Below the pieces are notes generated by a model. The model ran no database searches. It saw only the letters and a program-made list of their open reading frames with translations, and had not been told where the DNA came from. Shown here one piece after another: positions 1 to 10,869 of a stretch of 64,000 nt of DNA (within the stretch, counting starts at the first letter, position 1; each line of letters opens with the position of its first letter). The stretch is from Gnetum montanum (Eukaryota > Streptophyta > Gnetopsida > Gnetales > Gnetaceae). A program made the translations under genes and the position numbers. The stretch spans positions 127,930 through 191,929 of the forward strand of contig MNCI01011145.1 in assembly GCA_015680685.1 (NCBI GenBank). Reading direction: 5' to 3'.

Positions 1-1064
1 AGCTCCTAGTAGTTATTCATCCATTTGGCTAGGTTCTCAATCATTGATCAATGGTCTCTAAACTATGCTCTAAGAACTTCAAGTTCAGTTTTCATAGTCT
101 CAAGCTTCTACTTGGCATCCTTATGATGCTTGAGCTTAGCCTCGTAAAATAGATATGAGCTAGTCACTTGTTGTTCTAATTCTGAATTTGAGCATCTAAT
201 AGTCAACATTGCCAAGTTTTCATATCAAAAATTGGCCAACTCTATATACTCTATCATCTCCTCAATTTGCAACTCCTTCAAGCAGATTTCTGCTTTGTTG
301 TAGGTGTGAATCCCATCAACGATGGGTTGCCATGTTTCTCTTCCTTATTGGAGTTGCTAGAGGGCTTGATTTATCTTTTCCTTCATCATCTAGATGTGAT
401 TTTCATTAATTTATTTTTTCAGGCCAACCTAGTCCCTATAGTGATTCTTCACTTTCTCAAATTTGAGGGCCTCATTCTTCCAGGTGATGATTTCAATGGC
501 AAACTTCTAACATAAGGCACATACTTCTTCCATTGATAGATTCTAATTTTCTGTGGCTAGTTTCCTTAGTTTAGTGTTCACCCTAGCAATTTTCTCTTGT
601 TGTTGATAAAGAAATTCTTACATCTGGTCCTTTTATGCATCAACATATCACAAGTGATAATTTTGTGTGATCAGGGCTTCATTCTCCTAGCGCATCTAAT
701 TCAAGTCCTTTTGAATTGAATACATTTCAACTTCAACTATGGACAATTTGAAGATGGTTGTAACTACCTCCTTCTTAACCTTCTAAAATTTTTCTTAAAG
801 CTATTTGAAATCTTCATCTCTTTTTATTGCTAGGTTGAGAATCGTAGGATTTCCAAGTTGAGCACAAAGTTTGAAAACTTTTGTGGCCAAGCGTTGATTT
901 TGTTCTTAAACCATTTCTAGTTGCCCCTCCAAAATAATGCATCTAACCCTTATTTTTAGTAGCTCTAACTGGGTTTCAGTGATGTCCTCTAGAAGATCAA
1001 AGATGTCTAGAGTCTATTGCCCGGTTCCCACCAATCATTCTAGCAACTTTTCATGCTAGTATAT
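1..1064 (-). pseudogene. Accessory ORF2 of element D, coiled-coil part, 3'-truncated by the window edge
   Basis: The minus strand continues ORF2 after the element E insertion. It aligns with the coiled-coil half of ORF2 in element A: GACATCTTTGATCTTCTAGA here matches GACATCCCTGTTTGACATCC there, and CTATCAATGGAAGAAGT matches CTCTCAATGGAGGAGGT. The decayed protein is rich in Glu, Lys, Gln and Leu, with segments such as ETMKTELEVLRA and NLAKWMNNY. Stop codons are frequent. The end of the gene and the 3' LTR are outside the window. Confidence 0.65.
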
Positions 1065-2276
1065 TGATGAGTGGCGAGGTACCCCTACACTCAACCATAC
1101 GAATACGAGTGTTTCACGCATGATCCGATCAAACTCCGCAGACGGGCTAGTTGTGGTACCTAGATAGTTATTCTTAGGTTGCAATTCGCTATCTTCCCAC
1201 CTAGACTAGTATTAGCTTGTCACATATGGTTTAGTCCACTGTGAGATGTATGATGTATTTATATACTAATGCTACTCTTGGAGACAATGGAAAATAATAT
1301 TAACTAAGCTAAGAGAGAGGATGAGAGAGAATCTAAGCTAGCCTAAGTGTGATGAGCATCCATCCCTCAATCATCTATACACATCTTGGACCTTGTGCAC
1401 AACTACCACTGGGATTACCAAGCACAGATCCTAGGTATGCTACTAGGTGACCAAGTAGTCACACTTAAATGCTCGTGATCAAGTTGTACTCATTCCGCAT
1501 TACTAGGAGATAAGGGTGAGAGATATTAACTAAGAAAGCCGTAAACAATAATAATAATTAAATACATAATTAAGCTAAGTGGATGCTGCAATGATGAAGT
1601 AATCTTGATCCTTATTATCAGTCATGTGCATGTCCAAGTACGTCACACTCGAATAAGGATGTCGTACAATTACAATCATCACACTCTGGGCATGCACTGG
1701 GAGAAAAGGGATGAGAGGACTAAGTGACTAACTTACATTAACTATTCATTAACTAGGTTCTAATTTTCCTAACACTAGTATCCGTTCCCACTTTCCGTAC
1801 ACATCCTAAACCAATTCAATGCTACTAGGATTACCAAACGCTACTCGTTACTGGATTACCAAGTGCCACACACATGCTTGAAGTGGTCGTACTAAGTGTA
1901 CTTAACTAGGAGAGTCAAGGGTTGAGAGAGAGATTAATTAATTAGGAAATCATTTAAAGATTCAACAATAATTAATTACTATTGAGCTTAGTCCATATGC
2001 TGTAAGGTTTATCATAAATTTTTTCTTTATTGTCGTACACAAATGTGTGCTCAAGTACAATTTGCTCGAATAAAGATCCATTCACTTGAAGATTCCTACT
2101 GCAAGCACATGGGAATTATTCTAACTTTGGAATAGTAAAACTTCTATAGTTTGGCTAAGGGTCTAAGTCTAAGTGCCTAAAACAGGGAAAGCTGCCTCTT
2201 ATTTATAGACATTGTGGTGGGCTGTGATATCATGTACACAATATCGCAGGGGCGGACGTGATATCATGGCTCATCA
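1065..2276 (-). repeat. 3' LTR of element E (chimeric, 1.21 kb)
   Basis: It begins TGATGAGTGGCGAGG and ends GGCTCATCA on the plus strand. The outer half (about 1065-1690) matches the single LTR type of A and G. The inner half (about 1690-2276) matches the LTR type of B. It therefore carries two R-like modules with AATAAAG/AATAAGG signals, near 1610-1665 and 2025-2082. U3 has GATATC palindromes at 2225-2265, and a TATAAATAAG box (minus) near 2196-2206. Confidence 0.85.
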
Positions 2277-4136
2277 TACCCCCATGACTAAATGAAAACT
2301 CATCCTCGAGTTCCTTACAAAATATTGGGAAGGTATGGGATTATTGACTTGAATGATACTAATGGTGAATGGGGTGACATGTGAATAGATCATCATTACA
2401 ACACATGATAATATTAGTGTTCATGACAACAAGAGTAAACACTATACACATTTGACATTCAACCTTATTTGGTATCTGAGAGAGAGAGAGAGAGAAGGAG
2501 AAGTCTGTTGCTATCGATGCCAAGATTGTGCCTTCCGTTATCTATCCATAACCACGCCATCAATCTTGTTCCTTGCATAACTGCTCTAGCACCAGTTCAT
2601 TCCAAGCGTTCTCTCTAGATCCAATCCATTGGTGTATGATTACCATCTGCACACACAACACAGTCTTATATTAGCAAGGATAAATGAATCACAATGCAGT
2701 TGATACCTTTCCCTTGTATAAGATTCATTGGCTGAGTTGTGATATGGCTTATGCAAATTTTGGAGATATAACACTGGTGACTACCCAAGGTGTAGGGGTT
2801 AAGAGAAATCAAAAAAATTGGACCCGTACCCCCATGACTAAGAGCAATCCTCCGGTAGTGAGAGAATGGAAAAAGATAAGGAATAAGAAAGATGAGAAAA
2901 AGAGACAACTGCAACACCCAATGAAATGGATGTCAAAGATGAAAATTAACAAAATAAATGTTTAAGGGAAAAAAATTAACTGATGCACCAAATAGGAATG
3001 CCAATGGATCCTCCTCAAAGCAGGCTCATGCCCTTAATTCCTTGACATTCCTACATTCAAAGAGTCCGTAGGCCCTAGAAATGTCATTTGGAAGCAAGAG
3101 TTAAAGTCTTAACCACAAGAGTTTACCAAAAAGAAAACAATGTATCAACCAAAATATAGACTACTGATACAACCGGCAATGAGGTAAATAATGGAGAAAG
3201 AATGATGAAAAGAAGAGAATGGAATGGAGTCTCAAAAACAAGGTGGTGTACAGCCCCTTATGTATTAATGGTTAATGTAACTTAGTAGATCTCATTCTAG
3301 ATCCAACCTCAAACAATTCACATCCAGTGACTTCACATTAATACATTTGGCCAATCCATCCACCTGAAGTAACAAGAATGCCTCTACCAAAGAGTCACCA
3401 CCATTCCGATGAAACGGAAAAGGAGAAAGTAGGAAGCGAGAAAGGGCCTTAGAGGGAACATGTTTATTTAGTTCCATAACTAGTGCTTGTAGCCCAGATG
3501 ATTATTTCGTCTAAGGGGTGTACTTTGAATTCTCACTTCACTCCTTTTTTTTTACGTGAGAACCACACCATGCAAAGACTTATTATTTTTATTAGCTCAA
3601 CTTCCCGATAATGGAGCAACATCGGAATGGCAAGGAAAACTCAAGAAGAAAACATTCAAGCACCTAAGAGAATGGCCAACACAATAGCATCAAATCCCCT
3701 TGAAGTCACACCCTTTTCAATCCTTGAGTCCTTCATCAGTTTGAGAAATCCCAGTCAACAATTCGTTGATAGTTCTATTATTAAGGAAGGGATTGTACAT
3801 TTCCAAGCCAAGAGTGACCATAGAAATTTATGAATGCATGGATGACATGGATTCATTGCCTATTATATCAAAAGAACCATACCTTCATATCAACATTAAA
3901 ACTCAAAGGTAAAAATCAAACATTAGCAATCAATAGAATACAGTTCATAGCACCATCAAAAGCACTTATTAGGTGACAAACCTAACAAAACAAAAATAAC
4001 AAAAAAAGATAAAAATAAAAAATGAAAAAAAAAAACAAAACAATAGTTACACAAAGAAATGAGAAAGTATAACAATGTTGCAAAACAAAAAGTTGTAAAA
4101 TTAAAGAGAATGAAAAATATTTATTAATCCTGCTTG
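2277..4136 (-). other. Linker and 3' noncoding region of element E
   Basis: No gene is seen. The sense strand has a T-rich tract after gag (plus 3960-4120), linker blocks shared with D and B (GGATCCTCCTC near 3008, AACCACACCATGCA near 3562), a short GA microsatellite (2478-2495), the box GAGGATGAGTTTTCATTTAG and the polypurine tract ATGGGGGTA next to the 3' LTR (plus 2277-2285). The space where A and D have P2 and ORF2 is missing. Confidence 0.6.
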
Positions 4137-5959
4137 TTATTTGAATGAGGGATATCCCCCATAACTAAATGATTGAGCATGGCAAGGATTAAAAAATGAA
4201 AGATGAGGATCCTTGCATGTTGGAAATATTGAAACTTGGTCATACTTACCCCATTGGGGTTCACACACCTGATTATATTAAGCATAATGGGGCAATTTGT
4301 AAGATGTGGTTCTTGGATAAAGAGTTGACCCACTATGATATTTCGAACCGTAAGATGGTATGCAAGGATCAGGATGTCGCCCTCCATGGTTGTATTCATT
4401 GGGCCATATGGTTGTTGGATTGTGAGTTGGTGGCCCTGATGAAGTAACATGAGGCGTTGGGTTCGAAGAGAAGGATGCACCATAGTGTTGGGCTTGTGCT
4501 GAGTTGGAGGATGTAGTGGCCTTGGAATTGTGTTGTCCCTTCCTAGGGTCATTTCTAAAGAAGGGACGCCTTCAATGTTGCTAAGGTCTCCCACTGATGT
4601 TGGTAGTAGTAGCACAAGTAACTTTCGTGGGTTGTTGCCATGGTGCAGACACTTCAGAAATAGTTGGTGGTGATGTAGAAGGAGGGAAAGTAGGAGAATG
4701 CAGAAATATAGGAGAAGTGTAAGGTCAACAAGGTGGTGGTTGTGTTGAGGACATGGGCTGATAGTATTGAGGAGAATGGTAATGCAGTGAGATAGAGTAT
4801 GTTGACCTAGTTGGGGAAACAGGATGTTGAACTACATAAACGTTTAGATTCAAATGATACAAACGGTGTCTCTAGTTTAGGGATGGCTTCCCCCACAACT
4901 AGGATTGTTGCCACTGTGATCGAACATAGTATCTCTGTACAAAATCTGGGTGTAACATGCTTCCCCAATGCTCATATAAATGTAACAGGATTGGGCATTG
5001 GCCCTTGGGATGATTGTAAAGGCAAATGTTTCATTCATATGTATGATTAGTTGTTCAGTTTTTATTTTCTTTATCCCTTCTTCCTGGTTATCTGATGATA
5101 TTTTGTCCTTCTTCTTGGGTTGTCAAAACTCTATCTCCAATAACATCGATAAGTTCTCCATACTTTTTATGCATCCATTCCAACATCTTATTGATCTTTG
5201 CCNTTATCGATGTTATTGGAGATAGAGTTTTGACAACCCAAGAAGAAGGACAAAATATCATTAGGCATTTGGAAAGAAGGGATGAGGAAAATAAGAGCTC
5301 AATTGCTAATCACACGTATGAATGCAACATTTTCCTGTACGATTACCCCAAGGGCCAATGCCCAATCTTGTTACATTTATATGAGCATTGGGGAAGCACA
5401 TTACACCTAGAGTTCATACAAGGATACTATGTTCAATCATAGTGGCAACAATCCCAGTCGTGGGGGAAGCCACCTCTAAACTAGAGACACCCTTCGTATC
5501 ACCTGAATCCAAATGCTTATCTAGTCCAACATCNACTTTTTCTTGGCCAACGCGTGTCATAGGAAAGAGCTTGAGCTTTTCCCAACCATTATCAATGTTG
5601 TCCCATGTACAAGCATCATAGAAGGCTTGTAAATGTTGTTGTGGATCTAAGTCATAGCCTCCTAAAAAATTGGAAAAGTTTTTTAAATTGAGCATGGGTA
5701 GGCGACTCTCTTTATGATGCCTATGTGAGATTCGAATGGCCTCTTGTATTTGTGTTAGGCTTGTAGTGGCCAATGGGGGTTCATCGTCATCAAGTAAGTT
5801 ATGCTTTTGTGAGTTGGGATGATGTTGCCTTTGTATATGTTTATAAGAAACCCCCACCTCAGATTGCGTACTCCAATCTTCATTGTCATATAATTTGTCG
5901 GTTCTCCAATGAATTTCCTCACTAGGTATGCCATTATCATAGTCTTGTAGGAGAGGCAT
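4137..5959 (-). pseudogene. gag of element E, interrupted
   Basis: It starts at the minus ATG at 5959 (MPLLQDYDNGIPSEE) and runs well as far as the N at 5534 (EEIHWRTDKLYDNEDW, DDDEPPLATTSL, GYDLDPQQHLQAFYDA). It is then broken by the inverted block 5204-5533. After the N at 5203 it continues at the segment before the zinc knuckle, through the knuckle and a Pro-rich tail, to a TAA at 4137-4139 after the YGGYP motif. The roughly 500 bp that in element A encode the capsid core (22212-22705) are missing. Like A, it stops at the end of gag without entering protease. Confidence 0.7.
5204..5533. repeat. Inverted gag segment bounded by single Ns
   Basis: This block is in the opposite orientation to the rest of element E and is a diverged inverted copy of 4823-5152. 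Both ends carry one ambiguous base (5203 and 5534). The arms differ at roughly one base in ten, so the block is not an exact duplicate. It stands where the missing gag core should be. A mis-oriented contig or gap fill is more likely than a real inversion. Confidence 0.75.
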
Positions 5960-6080
5960 GGTTGTGCAATTGTGTGTGAATTTATATGTGACCTTTTTGT
6001 AATTATTTCTTCCTAAAAGATATATCATTAATTCCTATACAGCGACCTTGTATGATATAACTAATCTACATAACTAGCAC

Positions 6081-6101
6081 CATCCTTGGCATCGGCACCA
6101 A
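6081..6101 (-). other. Primer binding site of element E
   Basis: The minus strand reads TGGTGCCGATGCCAAGGATGG next to the LTR, close to the tRNA-Asp-type primer site of Athila/Tat elements. Confidence 0.75.
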
Positions 6102-7323
6102 TGATGAGTGATGAGGTACCCCTACACTCAACCATACGAATATGAGCATTTCATGTATGATCCAGTCAAACTCTGCAGACGGGCTAGTTGTGGTACCTAG
6201 ACAATTATTCCTAGGTTGCAGTTCACTGTCTTCCCACTTAGACTAGTATTAGCTTGTCACGTATGGTTTAGTCTAGAGTGAGGTGTATGATGTGTTTCTA
6301 TACTAATGCTACTTCTGAAGACAATGGAAAATAATATTAACTAAGCTAAGAGAGAGGGTGAGAGAGAATCTAAGCTAGCCTAAGTGTGATGAGCATCCAT
6401 CCCTCAATCATTTGTACACATCTTGAACCTCGTAGATGGCTACCACTAGGATTACCATGCGCAGATCCTAGGTATGCTACTAGGTTACCAAGTAGTCACA
6501 CTTAAATACTCGTGATCAAGTCATACTCATTCCATGTTACTAGGAGATAAGGATGAGAGATATTAACTAAGAAAGTAGTAAACAAAAATAACAATTAAAT
6601 ACATAATGAAGCTAAGTGGATGCTGCAATGATGAAGTATTCTCGATCTTTATTGCTGATCTTGTGCATGTCCAAGTACATCACACTCAAATAAGGATGTC
6701 ATACAATTACAATCATCACACAGCGGGCATGCACCAGGAGAAAAGTGTTGAGAGGACTAAGTGACTAACTTACATTAACTATTCATTAACTAGGTTCTAA
6801 TTGTCCTAACACCAGTATCCATTCCCACTTGCCGTACACATCCTGAACCAGTGCAACATTGCTGGGATTACCAAACGCTACTTGTTACTAGGTTACCAAG
6901 CACTATACACATGCTCGAAGCGGTCGTACTGAGTGTACTTAACTAGGAGAGTCAAGGGTTGAGAGAGAGATTAATTAACTAGGAAAGCATTTAAACATTC
7001 AACAATAATTAATTACTATTTAACTTAGTCCATATGCTACAAGCTTTATCATAAAGTTCGTCTTTATTGCTATACACAAATGTGTGCTCAAGTACAATTT
7101 TCTCGAATCAAGATCTATTCACTTTAAGACTCCTACTGTGGGCACATGGAAATTATTCTAACTCTGGAATGGTAAAAATTCTATAGTTTGGCTAAGGGTC
7201 TAAGTCTAAGTGCCTAAAACAAGGAAAGCCACCTCTTATTTATAGACATTCCGGTGGGCTGCGATATCGCGTACGTGATATTGCGATATCGCGTACGTGA
7301 TATTGCGATATCGCGGCTCATCA
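6102..7323 (-). repeat. 5' LTR of element E (chimeric, 1.22 kb)
   Basis: It has the same two-module organisation as the partner LTR, with R-like signals near 6645-6702 and 7060-7118 and a TATA box at 7237-7244 (minus). U3 carries 2.6 direct copies of a 22-bp unit GCGATATCGCGTACGTGATATT (7261-7316), which the 3' LTR lacks. The internal edge at 6101/6102 abuts the primer site. Confidence 0.85.
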
Positions 7324-8746
7324 TCTATGTCTAACTTTTTGTTGATAATTACTGTGATCATATACATATCTTGAAGTGTAGATACATCTAGTATAGATGT
7401 CATGGGTGCATTCAATGCTACACAGTTAGCCACCACTTCAGTCACTATTTTCTACCCCTTGGTGTAGCATTCCTAGATATTTTTGGAAATATATGGTGTG
7501 TTGATGGTGACACCATCACCTCTTAAGCATTGGGATATAACCTCATAGGTAGTTACATTTATTAGATAGAGAAGATTAGACCATCCATCTCCATCTAGAT
7601 AACTGTTCTAGCCATCTCGTTAAGGTGACTCATCATTGGCTGATACATAGATGGATCTGCCCCACTCATTCCTACTCATTACTCTTGTTGACTCAAAAGC
7701 TATTCTTAGATTTGGTGTAGACACTTAATGACTACATGAGCCTCTGGTGTTGTTTTTTAAGTGGATGGTGGTGGTGGTTGCTCCTCTTCTTGGGTTATTG
7801 CTAGCATTTTATCTTTCAAGATCTCTAACCATAAGGCCAAAGGAGCATGCTTAAGGGTATCATTGGAATAGTGAACAATGTCTACCCTATTGCAAAGTTT
7901 TCTATTAAGGCATAGAAAGGGTCAGGTCTTCCTTCCATCATCATTTTCTTTGAAGTGCTTCTCAATCTCTAAGTAGATTAGTTGTGAAAGGTTAACGAGA
8001 AATTTTTCACTTAGAGTGGTGCATGCTCAAGTGAAGAAGGTGGTAACCTTACTTGGCCTTATTGTTGGATTGAGGTGATAGGTTGCAATCTTAAAGTAAA
8101 TTTTCTCTGCCAATGTGAATACACCATACTTCTTATAGTCCACCCCATAGCATCACTAGGTCCACTCCCTCTTAACCTTAGGATCACCTTTTGTGGATAG
8201 TTTTTCTAGCATTGTTTCGGTATTAGGAAACCCAAGTGCATATGCAATAGCTTCTGTTGAATAAGACACTTGAATGTCCTTGATTTTGACAATGGACACT
8301 AGCCTTCAACTACTCTGCAAGAGATATGTCTCTCCCATGTATCATTCCTCAGTAGATGTGATTACTGGCCACATGGGAGAGGCTTGCGGCTGTGTCTTGA
8401 CATCCTCTAGAGCTTTCTCCAAAAATGGCCTGAAATTGATCTCCTGAAGAATTGATCTTTAGGTCTCTCGAGACCTAATGATGTCTAGGCAACCTTGAGT
8501 CAAAGTGACCTCAAGCCTTGGCATGGGTCCAGGCACTTCTCCTCTTTGGGATTATTTTGTCAACACTTTGTCTTCTTGAATCTATAAGATAGATCCCACT
8601 TCAGGCTCCTCACAAAGAGGTCCCATTGCATGGGTTGCTTCTAGTAATTTTTAGCCTTGTTCTTGTTAGCCCCTTCCAACTCTAGGTTGTTTCTCCCATG
8701 GTTGCGAGGTTTTTCCTCCCTACAAGCATTTTTGTTTTGGTGCCAT
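7324..8746 (-). pseudogene. Accessory ORF2 of element D, N-terminal part
   Basis: It starts at the minus-strand ATG at 8746 (MAPKQKC), aligned with the start of ORF2 in element A. It contains the globular domain that resembles plant proteins annotated as 'putative plant transposon protein'; landmarks are MGETYLL, YHLNPTI and LCLNRKLCNRVDI. A Pro/Gln-rich hinge follows (about 7730-7800). The frame then reaches 7324, where element E is inserted; it resumes at 1064. Stops are mostly TAG/TAA in place of Gln and TGA in place of Arg or Trp. The function is unknown; no RT, protease or transposase catalytic motif is visible. The family assignment is from memory of motif style and needs a profile search. 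Confidence 0.65.
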
Positions 8747-9213
8747 CTATAATCACAATGAGACCATGAATTAGCAAACATTGTGTAATCTTAAAATAAT
8801 TGGGAAACCTTATCTCTTAAAGATTGCTACACTTTGGCTAAGTTATGATTATGGCTAATTTAATTAATCCAATTGTCATTTTATTTATGTATTATCAGTA
8901 ATAAACCACCCCGAAGGCTGATGGAAGGGTTAATCTTTAAAAAATTGATATTTCTATGTTATTAAAGTCATTAAACCTTTGGGGAAGTTATGAAAATTTC
9001 CAGAAAATTTCATTGATTTTTCATTGGAAACCTTAAGGTTTGTGGCCCCTACAGTACACAACTTACCTCCAATAATTGTAGGGTCAAGAAATGAAGTGAT
9101 TTCGACAAACGATTAGGAAGTTATGAGCTCTGGAAGGTTTTGGTCTCTGAAAAATTACAAAAACTCCCTATGTGTTATGAAAAAATGATGAAAAATTCCT
9201 AAGTGCTAGGCAG

Positions 9214-9307
9214 TATATATAGCATGTGCACACTATATTGATGAGGCCTCATCGACGGGGCCTTATTGATGTAGTCAACTATGTTGATGAGGCCTCATTG
9301 ATGTAGC
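9214..9307 (-). promoter_or_regulatory. P2 of element D: TATA box plus palindromic array upstream of ORF2
   Basis: On the minus strand an array with a perfect 14-bp palindrome GATGAGGCCTCATC (9240-9253) and a near copy (9286-9299) lies upstream of TATATATA (9214-9221). The leader then runs about 470 nt to the ORF2 ATG at 8746. The same unusual words (GGCCTC, TCGATGTAGC) occur in the U3 region of this element's own LTR at 17989-18090 and not in P2 of elements A or F. Promoter function is inferred from layout. Confidence 0.55.
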
Positions 9308-9309
9308 CA

Positions 9310-10869
9310 TTAACCACCATTGACTTTGGTCAAACATTCAAAATACAATGAATTTTTGGATGAAATTAGGATCAAATGAAAGCTTAAATGACGAAGAACA
9401 ATATAAAAACATGAGACGAGGGTGTTGAAGCTCATAAATTTGGGAAAATGGAGAAAATTCATTTAGTGGATGAATGAAATGAAAGATTAAGGATCACTAA
9501 GAGGAATACTTAATGAAATATGCAAAAGATAGGATTTTGGCAATCTCAAAGGTAAGGAACCTTAACTAACCAAGCCAAGAGCTATGCAAGTGGATCCTCC
9601 CCATAGTAGGCTCATGCCCTTTTTGCCCTTGCATAACCTCAACTGAAGATTCCATGGGCCCCACAGTTGATTAATGGTTATGAAAAGTTAAGGACCAACT
9701 CGAAAGAATCTACTCAAGAATCCCAATACATTAGACTGAGACATAAAGCATAACATAGAACCCAACAGTGAGGTGAGTTATTGTAGCATGGATGGATGAT
9801 AGAGAAGGTGGAATGGAGTTCCAAATTAAGGTCATAAGAAGTCCCTTGTGGAATCTGTGGTTAAAATGATCCAAGAAGATCCATCCTCAATCCAGACCAA
9901 AACCAATGACTTCACATCATCACTCTAAGACCAATCCACTCACTTAAGACACAAGAGTGCCTTCACAAAACAACCACCATTCCATAAAGATAGGAAAAGA
10001 GAAGTAGAAAGTGAGAGAGTGGGCCTTAGTTAAAGGAGACCTTCAAACATAAGTGCATGTTATTCAAGTCCCATAACCAGTGCTTATAGCCTATTTATTT
10101 ATCCAAAGGATGCGCTTTGAATTCCCATTGTGTTGTCGATTTTTTTTTCTTTTTGAAATGGGAACCACACCATGAGAGGACTTATTCATGTCAAAGGGAT
10201 GTGCTTTGAATTTACATCATTTTTTTTCGGATAGGAATGACACCATGCAATGACATTATTTAACTTCCTATTAGTGGTTGGTATGGAATGGTAAGAAGTC
10301 CATCAAACACACTTAAGAACTCAAGCAAGTAGAAGAGTACAAAGAGTATTGAGCCCTCTTGAAGTCACACCCTTTGAATCCTTCCTAATTTCAAAACTAC
10401 CAGGCTCACCAATTGATTAAAAAGTTCTTTAATTAAAGGAACCTCAAATTCCCAGAACAAGGAATACGATAGAGTTCATTGGATAGGCGGATGACATGGA
10501 CTCACTACCTATTCTATAAAAAATAAACCATGTTAAAGTCATCAAACATCAAAATTCAAAAATAGAAACCAGACATCAACAATCATAACATTAAGCACAA
10601 ACCATCATTTGCAAACAACAATAATGGCAATGTGTCTTGTGACAATAAAGCAATTTTCATTAGCAAAAATGAGAAAATGTCATACTTGAATAAAAAAAAC
10701 AAAGCAAAATATATAAGAAAGTGTAAAATAATCAAGAAAGTTCAAAGATACTAAAGATGGTGTAAAATTTGAAAAATATGAGAAATCAAGAATTTGTAAA
10801 ATAAATATTTTGTAAAAATAAAAAAAGTGATTAATAAAAGGATATAAAAACCAAGAAGACAATTTGATG
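9310..10869 (-). other. Noncoding linker of element D between pol and P2
   Basis: No gene is seen. Directly after pol is a T-rich stretch on the sense strand (A-rich on plus, about 10640-10860). Further on are blocks also found in the linkers of A, B, E and F, for example AAGTGGATCCTCCCC near 9590 and TTTGAATTCCCAT with AACCACACCATG near 10110-10180. That several diverged elements keep these blocks suggests a cis function such as RNA processing or packaging; this is inference. Confidence 0.6.

Larger units (their letters stand above)
1065..7323 (-). mobile_element. Element E: gag-only non-autonomous retrotransposon nested in D's ORF2
   Basis: Two LTRs of the same chimeric type (1065-2276 and 6102-7323) face the same way and bracket a primer site, a gag ORF with its own stop, and the linker. 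Pol and ORF2 are absent. The 5-bp flanks are TATAT (1060-1064) and TCTAT (7324-7328), a target duplication with one mismatch. Joining the flanks restores alignment with ORF2 of element A, which supports a single insertion into element D. Confidence 0.85.

Noticed and set aside
209-515. Short open frames on the plus strand at the left edge as genes
   Set aside because: They are antisense to the decayed ORF2 of element D and have no recognisable product.
4823-5533. Long hairpin or inverted-repeat transposon
   Set aside because: The arms are Gag coding sequence and end exactly at Ns. No target duplication or terminal motif is seen, so misassembly is the simpler reading.
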